Shown piece by piece: positions 55,379-64,000 of a stretch of 64,000 nt of DNA; the first letter of the stretch is position 1, and each line of letters opens with the position of its first letter. Both the position numbers and the translations under genes were made by a program. The DNA comes from Selenomonas sp. TAMA-11512 (lineage in GTDB: Bacteria; Bacillota; Negativicutes; Selenomonadales; Selenomonadaceae). Below the pieces are notes generated by a model that did not search any database, had not been told where the DNA came from, and saw nothing but the letters and a program-made list of their open reading frames with translations. The stretch lies in contig NZ_AP029018.1 in assembly GCF_037076525.1 (NCBI RefSeq), forward strand, positions 310,001 through 374,000, in the 5' to 3' direction.

Positions 55379-55412
55379 AAAAAGTCCTACCGCATATTGT
55401 GGTGGGATTTTT
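55379..55412 (+). terminator. terminator after flagellin
   Basis: Stem TCCTACC/GGTGGGA (one wobble) followed by TTTTTTATT. Confidence 0.7.
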
Positions 55413-55467
55413 TATTCCCTAAATGCACTAGTGCTGATAATACCTTGAATATACTACATTTAGTGGC

Positions 55468-55497
55468 TTGTATACAGGATGGATTTTGGTCTATAAT
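55468..55497 (+). promoter_or_regulatory. promoter of the giant adhesin gene
   Basis: TTGTAT, 18 bases, TATAAT, ending 72 bases before the start codon. No sigma-28-type box is seen here. Confidence 0.65.
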
Positions 55498-55568
55498 AGT
55501 GCATATATACATAATCAGGGGTAGGACTATATATTTATAAATACATCTGCACGAAAGAAGGAATCGAC

Positions 55569-58500
55569 ATGATGCTCGCGCGGCGTGAAAAACTCACATA
55601 CCAGATCGGCTTTTCCCTGTTCAGCGGCATGGTGTCTTTTTTGCCGTCCGCGGGAGCACTGCCGGTTATTGATGAGAATTTTTCTCATGTAGGTGTCGAT
55701 CCGAATAATCCGGCACAGATGAATAAAGATGCCGCGGGTACTACAATGAACATCAACGGTACGAAGCAGAACAACGTTATCGGATGGAGGGACTTCTCCG
55801 TCGGCAAGGGAGAGACTGTCCAATTCGACGGCGGCAGCCATACGAAAAACTATCTGAACATGGTGACAGGGAATGTGTCGTCCGCCATCTACGGTACGAT
55901 CCAGGGCGGAAAGGATGTCTATATCATCAATCCGCATGGTGTTCTCTTCGGCAACGGTGCGTCTGTCAATGTAGGCAATCTCTATGCCTCCACGCAGAAT
56001 GTCAATCCGGCGACAGTGATCAATGCCGCAAACGCGGCGAACACGGCAGGAACGGACGTCGCGGCATCCGCTGTTCTCGGCACATACACGAATCCCACAA
56101 AGTCCGGCGTGTCAACACTTACAGCGGATGACGGCAAATCCTATACGAATACTTCCGTCTCTCATCTCGCCGATGTCGTCTCCCTTATCGATGACAGCGG
56201 CTCTGTTGTGGCGGATAAGGTTGTCGTCGTCGGCGGGCACGTCCGATTTATGAACAGCGGAAAAGTAACGGCGACGAGCGGCGTGGAGGCGTACTACGAC
56301 CAGCAGGATACCGCCATCGACGGCTACGTCCATGTGGGGAACGCGACAGGAGCGAATGCCGCATGGGCGACGAACAGCGGCAAGAGCGTGGACTACTATA
56401 AGCTCGTCGGTACGGCGGCGGAGCTGCAGGCGATGAACGCCAATAAATCGGGCAACTATATGCTTCGCAAGAACGTCGACATGACGGGCGAGACGTGGAC
56501 GCCTGTCGGTACAGGGACAGGCGCGAACGCCTTTACGGGTAAATTCGACGGCATGATGCACGAGGTGCAGAACCTGACGATCAACAATGCGTCTGCTGTC
56601 AATCAGGGACTCTTCGGCACGACGAGCGGCGCGCGCATTGACAATGTAGGAGTAGTGAACCCGAACTTCCGTATGTCGAACGGCGGAGCCGTTGTCGGCA
56701 ATGCAACGAACAATACAACACTCCGTGGTGTATACGCGGAAGGCGGGACAATCCGAGGCGGAGACTTTACCGGCGGATTGGCAGGTATTCTAAGTAACTC
56801 CAAGATTGATACGGCATATGTGACATCTACGATCCATGGTGATACCGATATTGTTGGTGGATTGGTAGGATCTATCCGAAGAGCAAGTATCAAGAATATC
56901 TACTTTGCCGGGACATTGGCAGGGCAGGCGCAATATGCCGTGTATGGGGATGCGACACCTCGAACAAACAGCAGTCTCGAATACGTGTATCACAAGATCT
57001 ATACACAATTGGGCTCTCCGACATTGACTCCTGCCCCTAATACTGTACTTGGCGGATCGCAGATAACGGATCACATCTCTACCTATTCCGGATGGGACAT
57101 CTCCAATACCGGCGGCACAAATTCTATCTGGCGCATTTACGAGGGACGGACGGCGCCTCTCCTGACGGCGTTTATGAAGGGGACGATCGAGGCGGATGTC
57201 TCGACGAAGGAGTATGAACGCGCGAAAGACGCACATGGAAACTATATCGGCGCGCATGCGTCGACAGACCCCACGTTTGCCGACTACACGCATGAGGCAA
57301 AAGGGCCTACGGCGCTGAAAGGCAAGGACATCGACCAGATCTACGACGCGAATGTCATCAAGTACGTCAAAAATGACGGGTCTGCCATTACGTCCGCATC
57401 CGATGTCGACTTCCTCCACAAGCTGGAGTCGTCGGATTATGACAATATCACCGTCGACAACAGCGGCATCCGCAACGCAGCGGCGATGAAGTCCTATATC
57501 TACTCCAATCAGAAGGGCTACGACATCGTCGGAGGCAATGTCACGATCAAAAAGCGCGACATCTCGTCGTCGTCCAATCCGATCAAGGTTGCGTCAAAGG
57601 TCTATGACGGAGAGACGACGGTCTCTAAAGAAGCTCTGCAGGCGGCGCTCGATCACAGCACGACATCTTTCTCGGGAATCCTTGCCGATGATCAGGCAAT
57701 CGGTCTCAAGCTCGCAGCTACAGACACGCTTGCCACGTATACGAACGTGGGCAACAATGCGGACGGCACAACCTATACGGGAACAAATGCCCGTGATGCC
57801 GGATATAATAAGAAGATCAATACGACGGGCGCCATTACTGTTCAAGGTGCGACATCGACCGAGGCAAATAACTATAATCTCAATGCCGCCGATATCGTCG
57901 TCACGGGTGATATCACGCAGCGCGAGATCTATGTCGGCCTGCATAAGACGGCGGGCATCGACAAGACGTATGATGCGACCTCCGACGTGCGCGAGCTGAC
58001 GAGCAAGACGGCGGGCGGTACGAACTGGACCGGCGGTACGGAGGGCGTCGCGACGGATGAGAACATCTACGTCGATGACTCGGATGAAGCGCACAAGATT
58101 CTTGCCGTCGACAGCGATACGTCGGTCGACTACGCAAACTCAACGGCAAAGTACTACGACGGTGCGGCAGTGACGGCGCACGAAGTCGTCAACGCCACCG
58201 ACGGGTCGGACGACTACACGGTCAAATACGACAACATCACACTGAAGGGCTCCGGCAAGGCGAACTATAAGCTTGTCGACAAAAACGATCACTCCAAGGT
58301 CATCTATGCCGCCGCTATGCAGGGGGCTGCTTCGAGTGCGGCGGACGCCGTCGATCGCTCGGGCACGCTCAACGGCACGGGTACGATCCATCGCCGTGAA
58401 CTCGACAAAGAGACGTTCCAGGTGCTCACCGGCTCGGGAACCGTTTCGGAGGCGACGAAAGTCTATGACGGCACGTCGGTCTACGACTCAGGGAGCGGTG

Positions 58501-61500
58501 CATTCAAGATGATGACGAGCGTCATCGTCGACGACCAAGGCACAGATAAAGATGCCAACCTCGCCGCGAACGATAAGGGTATACTCAAGAGTGAGATTGA
58601 TAAGATCGCCTTTACGGTGACTACGGGCAAGGGCACCTTCAAGCAGGGAGACCGCGCGACGGATGCCGTCGATGCGGCCGGATCTGCCCGTGCGAAGTAC
58701 GTTGCTTACAATCTCACGGCAACGAACGAGGACACGACGAAGAACTGGCTCGGCAACTATAAGCTCGTCGACAAGACGACGTCGCCAGAGACGGTGACAA
58801 ACCTCGCGCACAATACGACGACGGATATCATCGCCAAGGGCACAATCACAAAGCGAGCGCTCTACGTCGACCTCGGAAAGAAGACGGGCATCGACAAGGT
58901 CTACGACGCCGGGACAGGCGTTGCCAATACATATACCGTTTGGAATGACACGAATACGACGGCTGCCGCTAATGGCGGAGCGGTCTATGCAGGCGACTCG
59001 CTGAACAATGCGGGAAATCGCCTTGTTTCTGACGGCACGAGCATCAAGGTCATCGCCTCCTACGACAACAAGGACGTCATCCGAGGCATCAACGGCGATA
59101 ATAACTACACGAACGCCGCCGGCTACGAGACGGTGAAAGACAATACGCACAGCGTCAACTACACAGTCGCCGTCGACGGTGCGAAGAGCTACAACTACGT
59201 CCTCGTTGATCAGAACAGCATACCTGCCGATCTCACGGACAAGCTCAAGAGCACGGATGCAGTGACGCCGGCGACGACCGCGCTCGCGGGCAAAGGCAAG
59301 ATCACACCGGCGGAGCTGAGCGTCTCCTTCGGACATGTGACGAAGGAGTATGACAAGACGGTGGATCTCAAGGCAAGCGATCGGAACCGTCAGCCGATAC
59401 TCTCCGGATTGGTGGGAGGCGAGACGATTACCGTAGCCACAGTCGGTCAGACGGACGGCTACAGCGCCGCTTATTCGGATGCGAATGTTGCGGACAACAA
59501 GACGGTCAACTATACGAATCTCAATCTCGGCGATACGGCGAAGAACTATAAAATCAAGGCGGTCACCGGGGAGACTGTCGCCTACTCAAGTGACCGGACA
59601 CTCGGCACGTTTACGCCGGCCACGTATGACGTGACGGGCAAGGGCGATATCAAGAAGGCGACTATCACCTACATCTCTGCGGTTACCGGTGCCGCGTCAA
59701 AGATCTACGACGGCGGCAAGCAGGTCGAATACAACGGCAGCGCGGCGCTTGCCGATGTGAAGAACTACATCACGAGCGTTACCGTGAGAAACGGCGACGG
59801 CGTACAGTTCAACGCGGCAGACGATGTCGAGCTTTCCAAGGCCGAGTATTCGGACAAGAACGCCGGCACGGGCAAGAACATCGACTATACCTTTACCGTC
59901 AAGAATACGACATCCTTCAATAATTCTGCGACAGCGACGTACAGGGCAAACAACGGCACAATTGAAAAGCGCGAGGTCGAGCTGGACAGCATTGTCAACA
60001 GTGATTTGACGCGCGCCTATATGGGCTCGAATGAAGTTGGCGCATGGGATACTTCGGGAACGACGCCGACTGCGCTGACCGGGAATTCGCTCGTGACCTT
60101 CAAGAATGCGGCGCACGTCACGGGAGGCGTGGCTGATCAGGGAGACGATACGGGGCTCATCGCCGGCGATGCCGTGACGAATGCCACGACGGCGAAATAC
60201 GACACGGGCAATGTCAAGCGCGATTCGAGCCGAAATGTCAGGACAGGCGCGCACGATGTCACGTACAATCTTGCCTTGAGCGGCGCGGACGCGGGCAACT
60301 ACCGCATCGTCAACAATTATTCGACGACGTCGACGCCTGCGACGGATCGCACGACGGCGGCAGGACATGGGACGATCACGCCCATCACGGTCAATGCGAC
60401 CGTCGGCAATATCACGAAAGTCTACAATGCCAAGGTGGCTGCGGAGAACATCAGCTCCGCGGTCTCTGTCGGTGTGCTCTTCGGCGACGCGGCGACGATC
60501 ACGGGCGAGTATCAGGGGAGTGCGACGGAACGCGCAAAGGATGTCGGCACGAATAAGGATGTCAATTATACGGTCAAGCTCGGGACATCGACAGTCGGCT
60601 CGGATACGTACAATATCAATGACAATTACGATATTCAACAGAACGGCACGACGGTCAGCTATGACTCAAACGGCAACGCACTGCTGAAGGGCAAGGGCGA
60701 TATCACGAAGGCGACGTTGGCTGTTCAAACGTCAGAGGATGTCAAGAAGACGTATAACGGCAATGACAGCGTCACGCCCGGACAGGGAACGGTATCCGCC
60801 GTCGCCGCGGGCGGGACAAACGGTCTGCAGACAGATGATAACGGCGTAGTGGACACGGTCACATTCACGGTTGCGAATGGTGATAAGAAATACAAAGGCT
60901 TTACGAAGTCCGACGGGACCGTAAGGTCTGCTTCGGATGCCAACGCGAACGCTTCGGATCCGGATTCCACGGCGATGCTCTGGCGTGTCGCTTATGAGAA
61001 TGTGCAGGCGGCCGGTGCCGATCTCAAGAACTATACGCTTGTCGGCGCGGCGACGGAGAACAATCTGACGTCGAGCGGAACAGATACGTATAAGATTACG
61101 GGCAAAGGCCGCATCGACCGCGTGGCGCTGGCGGACAGCGCGCTCACCATGACGGTGGGGAACGCGACGAAGGTCTATGACGGCACGACGGCTGTCAAGT
61201 ACAACGAGGTCGCGGCGGATGCCCATAAGTATCTCACAAATGTCACCGTCGATCTCGGCGGCGGACATACGGAGACATTTGACAGCAGCAAATTTGCCAA
61301 TGTCGCGGCAGAATACACAACGGATAAGAACGTCGCCTCGAATACAACGGCGACGAATAACATCAGATATACCATCACGCTGGGCAATAATATCGGAAAT
61401 GACAACTATACGATCGGCACGACCGGCGTCGTCACCCGTACGGGTACGGGTAAGATCACGGCACGTGACGTCAAGGCGACTCTGAAGAACAACACCTATA

Positions 61501-64000
61501 CGAAGGTGTATGACGGCACGACTGACGTCAAGGCAGGGACTGCCGTCGTCTCGGGTGATAATCTCATCGCGCTGGAGGCGCAGAGCGGCACGCGGGGCTG
61601 GATCGACGGCACGCTTACGCGCACGGCGGCGTATGACACAAAGAATGTCAGCCGCGATGCGGGCGGCACTGTGCAGTCGGATAAGCGAATCACCTACACG
61701 AACACGTTTGACAGCGCGGATACCGCCGCGAACTATAACATCACCTATGTTGCCGCCGACGGAACGACGCCTGTCGCCTTTACGACGTCGGGACTCACTT
61801 CGACATATACGACGGGCACGGTTAACACGATCACACCGAAGACGGTTTCCGTCACGGCGAAGTCATACGCGGATTTGACGAAGACATGGGATAATACGAC
61901 CGTCGTTCGTCCGTCGAACGGCTCGGACGGCCTCCTTGCGCTGGACGGTATCGAGACCGTTGATACAGGGACGGCGGTGCTCAATCATCCGTCTGCAATC
62001 GGTGCGGATGAGAGTGCCTCGGGCAAGTATAAGGCCGCCTACGACGGTACAGACGCAGGCGATCACAATGTCACCTACAGCGGTGTAGCGCTTACGGGCG
62101 CGGATGCGGGCAACTATACGCTTGGATCCTTTGCGCAGGCCGGCGCCGGAGGAGCATCGGGCACACTGACAGCGGATGCGGCGGGACTCTACAGCTTCTC
62201 TGTCAAGGGGCACATCAAGTCATTGCCGCTCGATACGAATCGTCTCAAGATCAATCTCAAGGATATTACGAAGACGTATGACGGCACGAATACACTGAAG
62301 GACGGCGCTCTGACAGGAGCGGACGCGTGGAAGAGCTACATTCAGGACATTTATCTTGAGGTCTCGCCGACGGGCTTGCCGAGCTCGAGGGTCTACCTGA
62401 GCACGGATGACATTACACTGAACTCTGTTTCCTACACGGATGTCAATGCCGGCACGGGCAAGTCGATTGCCTATAATTTCACACTCAAGAATAATTCGAA
62501 CTACTCGGTTACGAGTTCTTCGGGTACAGGTACGAACAGCTTCTCGGGCACGATTGCGGCGAACCATAACGGAATGGCTGCCGGTGCCGCGAGCGGCATC
62601 ACGACGAAGAACATCGATATCACAAAGCGCAATGTCGATGTGACGATCGGCGATGCCGTCAAGACGTATGACGGAACGACGGCCGTCACAGGCAACAGCG
62701 GCGCATCGCCTGCGATTACGACAGCAGCAGGTCTTGTCCGCTTTGAGACGCAAAACAATACGACGAATACAGGCTGGGTCAGAACCGATACGACACCCGG
62801 CTCTATTAGTGGTGCCTATGTAGATAAGAATGCGGGCACGGGCAAGAACGCGACCTATACAATCACCTATGGCGCAAACGATCTCACGAACTACAATATC
62901 ACGTATAAGGATGCGGCAAATAATGTGCTCACCGCGACGACTGCCGGGACAACGGACAGCCTGACGACGATGAACAATACGATCAACAAGCGTGAAGTCG
63001 GTCTCAATACGAAGCGGGGCATTACGAAGGTCTACGACAGAAATACGAGTGTCACCGACGCGAACGCCGTACTCGAACTGGAGGATGCCGCGGGTACGAC
63101 GGGTGTTATAGCCGCGGATAAGAGCAATCTGACGGTCAACATCGGCAGCAAGGCGTACGACTCGAAGGATGTCAAGGGTATCGAGGGCAGCACGATTCAT
63201 TACACGAATGTCTCGCTGACCGGATCGGAAACCGGCAACTACAGGCTTATCAACGGCACGGCGGCAGGCAATTCCAACTTCAGGGATCATGGCTCCGGCA
63301 CGTACTCCATCGACGGCACGGGTACGATTACACCGAAAGACCTGACGATTACGACGGGTACAGGTGCAACGAAGGTCTACGACGGAACGACTGCCGTCGA
63401 CGGCACGACGGCAGCCGCCAATGCCGTGCTTGGCCTGTCGGGCGTCATCGCCGGCGATACGGTCCATATCAAGAATGGCTACAATCGCGTCTATGCGTCG
63501 AAGAACGTCATGGGCACCGAGGGCAGCACGATCAACTACTCGAATATCCACTTGGATACGGCCGGAGATGCGGCGAACTATCGCCTCACGGCGACGACAG
63601 CGACAGGCACGGGCACGATTACGAAGCGCAAGGTCGATGTAACGATCGGTTCTGTCACGAAGGAATATGACGGTCAGATCACGATGAACAATCCGTCATC
63701 CTATGTCTCATTTGCACGGCGTGATGATAATGCCGGCACGGGATGGATAGAGACGTCTGACGCGACCGTTACAGGTGCATACCGGTCGAAGGATGTCAGC
63801 GTGGACGGAAGCGGCAATGTACAGTCGGATAAGGCGGTCGATTGGACGTTTGCTCACACTGAACTTGCCAACTACGACGTCACCTATAAGGAGTCGTCCG
63901 GCACATCTGTCGGGACAAGCAATACGACGGCGACGACGAATAACAATACAATCACGCAGAAGGTCCTCGATGTCACCTTCGGTCGTGCGGATAAGACGTA
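55569..64000 (+). CDS. giant filamentous-haemagglutinin-type adhesin, 3' end missing
   Basis: At least 2810 residues, open to the window end; start ATG with GAAGGAA ahead. A signal-like segment (IGFSLFSGMVSFLPSAGALP) begins at about residue 13. The next 200 residues form the two-partner-secretion haemagglutination domain (NNVIGWRDFSVGKGETVQFDG..YIINPHGVLFGNGASVNVGNLYAS). A GLUG-type region (FTGKFDGMMHEVQNLTI..GGLVGSI) spans about residues 310-445. From about residue 676 come at least 18 YDG/MBG-type repeats (KVYDGTT and variants). The family is exported through a TpsB porin and gives adhesion. No cysteine-rich or transpeptidase motif was noticed. The TpsB gene is not in the window. Confidence 0.92.
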   Translation, partial: MMLARREKLTYQIGFSLFSGMVSFLPSAGALPVIDENFSHVGVDPNNPAQMNKDAAGTTMNINGTKQNNVIGWRDFSVGKGETVQFDGGSHTKNYLNMVTGNVSSAIYGTIQGGKDVYIINPHGVLFGNGASVNVGNLYASTQNVNPATVINAANAANTAGTDVAASAVLGTYTNPTKSGVSTLTADDGKSYTNTSVSHLADVVSLIDDSGSVVADKVVVVGGHVRFMNSGKVTATSGVEAYYDQQDTAIDGYVHVGNATGANAAWATNSGKSVDYYKLVGTAAELQAMNANKSGNYMLRKNVDMTGETWTPVGTGTGANAFTGKFDGMMHEVQNLTINNASAVNQGLFGTTSGARIDNVGVVNPNFRMSNGGAVVGNATNNTTLRGVYAEGGTIRGGDFTGGLAGILSNSKIDTAYVTSTIHGDTDIVGGLVGSIRRASIKNIYFAGTLAGQAQYAVYGDATPRTNSSLEYVYHKIYTQLGSPTLTPAPNTVLGGSQITDHISTYSGWDISNTGGTNSIWRIYEGRTAPLLTAFMKGTIEADVSTKEYERAKDAHGNYIGAHASTDPTFADYTHEAKGPTALKGKDIDQIYDANVIKYVKNDGSAITSASDVDFLHKLESSDYDNITVDNSGIRNAAAMKSYIYSNQKGYDIVGGNVTIKKRDISSSSNPIKVASKVYDGETTVSKEALQAALDHSTTSFSGILADDQAIGLKLAATDTLATYTNVGNNADGTTYTGTNARDAGYNKKINTTGAITVQGATSTEANNYNLNAADIVVTGDITQREIYVGLHKTAGIDKTYDATSDVRELTSKTAGGTNWTGGTEGVATDENIYVDDSDEAHKILAVDSDTSVDYANSTAKYYDGAAVTAHEVVNATDGSDDYTVKYDNITLKGSGKANYKLVDKNDHSKVIYAAAMQGAASSAADAVDRSGTLNGTGTIHRRELDKETFQVLTGSGTVSEATKVYDGTSVYDSGSGAFKMMTSVIVDDQGTDKDANLAANDKGILKSEIDKIAFTVTTGKGTFKQGDRATDAVDAAGSARAKYVAYNLTATNEDTTKNWLGNYKLVDKTTSPETVTNLAHNTTTDIIAKGTITKRALYVDLGKKTGIDKVYDAGTGVANTYTVWNDTNTTAAANGGAVYAGDSLNNAGNRLVSDGTSIKVIASYDNKDVIRGINGDNNYTNAAGYETVKDNTHSVNYTVAVDGAKSYNYVLVDQNSIPADLTDKLKSTDAVTPATTALAGKGKITPAELSVSFGHVTKEYDKTVDLKASDRNRQPILSGLVGGETITVATVGQTDGYSAAYSDANVADNKTVNYTNLNLGDTAKNYKIKAVTGETVAYSSDRTLGTFTPATYDVTGKGDIKKATITYISAVTGAASKIYDGGKQVEYNGSAALADVKNYITSVTVRNGDGVQFNAADDVELSKAEYSDKNAGTGKNIDYTFTVKNTTSFNNSATATYRANNGTIEKREVELDSIVNSDLTRAYMGSNEVGAWDTSGTTPTALTGNSLVTFKNAAHVTGGVADQGDDTGLIAGDAVTNATTAKYDTGNVKRDSSRNVRTGAHDVTYNLALSGADAGNYRIVNNYSTTSTPATDRTTAAGHGTITPITVNATVGNITKVYNAKVAAENISSAVSVGVLFGDAATITGEYQGSATERAKDVGTNKDVNYTVKLGTSTVGSDTYNINDNYDIQQNGTTVSYDSNGNALLKGKGDITKATLAVQTSEDVKKTYNGNDSVTPGQGTVSAVAAGGTNGLQTDDNGVVDTVTFTVANGDKKYKGFTKSDGTVRSASDANANASDPDSTAMLWRVAYENVQAAGADLKNYTLVGAATENNLTSSGTDTYKITGKGRIDRVALADSALTMTVGNATKVYDGTTAVKYNEVAADAHKYLTNVTVDLGGGHTETFDSSKFANVAAEYTTDKNVASNTTATNNIRYTITLGNNIGNDNYTIGTTGVVTRTGTGKITARDVKATLKNNTYTKVYDGTTDVKAGTAVVSGDNLIALEAQSGTRGWIDGTLTRTAAYDTKNVSRDAGGTVQSDKRITYTNTFDSADTAANYNITYVAADGTTPVAFTTSGLTSTYTTGTVNTITPKTVSVTAKSYADLTKTWDNTTVVRPSNGSDGLLALDGIETVDTGTAVLNHPSAIGADESASGKYKAAYDGTDAGDHNVTYSGVALTGADAGNYTLGSFAQAGAGGASGTLTADAAGLYSFSVKGHIKSLPLDTNRLKINLKDITKTYDGTNTLKDGALTGADAWKSYIQDIYLEVSPTGLPSSRVYLSTDDITLNSVSYTDVNAGTGKSIAYNFTLKNNSNYSVTSSSGTGTNSFSGTIAANHNGMAAGAASGITTKNIDITKRNVDVTIGDAVKTYDGTTAVTGNSGASPAITTAAGLVRFETQNNTTNTGWVRTDTTPGSISGAYVDKNAGTGKNATYTITYGANDLTNYNITYKDAANNVLTATTAGTTDSLTTMNNTINKREVGLNTKRGITKVYDRNTSVTDANAVLELEDAAGTTGVIAADKSNLTVNIGSKAYDSKDVKGIEGSTIHYTNVSLTGSETGNYRLINGTAAGNSNFRDHGSGTYSIDGTGTITPKDLTITTGTGATKVYDGTTAVDGTTAAANAVLGLSGVIAGDTVHIKNGYNRVYASKNVMGTEGSTINYSNIHLDTAGDAANYRLTATTATGTGTITKRKVDVTIGSVTKEYDGQITMNNPSSYVSFARRDDNAGTGWIETSDATVTGAYRSKDVSVDGSGNVQSDKAVDWTFAHTELANYDVTYKESSGTSVGTSNTTATTNNNTITQKVLDVTFGRADKT
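57590..64000 (+). repeat. YDG-type repeats of the adhesin
   Basis: About 18-19 units, each roughly 100-150 codons, marked by KVYDGTT-like motifs at (for example) 57595, 57963, 58459, 58899, 59344, 59699, 60418, 60749, 61169, 61503, 61884, 62271, 62662, 63027, 63372 and 63660. Each unit tends to end in a conserved NYxxT/GKGxI or GTGTI segment. The units differ enough that they are old. Confidence 0.9.

Noticed and set aside
55319-55540. A 73-codon frame after flagellin
   Set aside because: It overlaps the flagellin terminator and the adhesin promoter and has no ribosome site.
62220-63551. Long minus-strand frames over the adhesin (also 58488-59336 and 59697-60638)
   Set aside because: They recur at the repeat period because the repeated DNA gives the same antisense text. 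They contain no known domain and the plus-strand frame is unbroken.
57590-64000. A CRISPR array
   Set aside because: The repeated units are long, imperfect and in an open reading frame with protein motifs, not short identical repeats with unique spacers.

Overview
The window looks like chromosomal DNA from a motile, double-membraned Firmicute of the Negativicutes, most likely Selenomonas or a close relative. This is inferred from gene content; no database search was possible. Firmicute-type traits are a SCIFF peptide with its radical SAM maturase, an AlaR/AlaT-like pair, a YnzC-like (DUF896) protein, and an HPr with the regulatory serine. Diderm traits are a family 9 (heptosyltransferase-type) glycosyltransferase and a very large filamentous-haemagglutinin-type exoprotein. 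Flagellin and pseudaminic acid genes indicate a glycosylated flagellum. No tRNA, rRNA or CRISPR array was recognised.

Positions 1-18000 form a one-directional surface-glycan region. It starts inside pseG, then carries a methyltransferase, SDR, phosphoesterase and ATP-grasp gene before pseI. An MBOAT/SGNH acyl-transfer pair follows, then glycosyltransferases, an AsnB-type amidotransferase, UDP-glucose dehydrogenase and an epimerase. A Schlafen/AlbA_2-type gene (18200-19672) separates this from gmd, fcl and manC (19704-23068), which make GDP-fucose and can feed the alpha-1,2-fucosyltransferase at 9896. From 23000 to 27500 lies a duplicated and decaying cassette: two hexapeptide acetyltransferases plus methyltransferases, with two or three intact genes and several pseudogenes. 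A third relic of the same cassette lies at 9604-9842.

From about 27966 the sequence is GC-rich housekeeping DNA: scfA/scfB, an aminotransferase and its Lrp-type regulator, gap-pgk-tpiA-gpmI, a FliD C-terminal-like protein, phosphatase, ptsH/ptsI, a membrane TPR protein and PRC-barrel protein, a family 9 glycosyltransferase, a SWIM/SNF2 helicase, dinB, gdhA, manA and flagellin with a sigma-28-type promoter. The window ends inside a giant adhesin (from 55569) made mostly of YDG-type repeats.

Two dispersed repeat families run through the window. One is a MITE-like element of 166 bp with inverted ends TAAGGAA..CTGATAAA, present as two full copies and several deletion derivatives. The other is a roughly 80-110 bp repeat that folds into a long hairpin with paired changes between copies; it lies directly upstream of ptsI, tpiA and a decayed and an intact copy of an acetyltransferase. 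These repeats and the decaying cassette are the least explained parts of the window.
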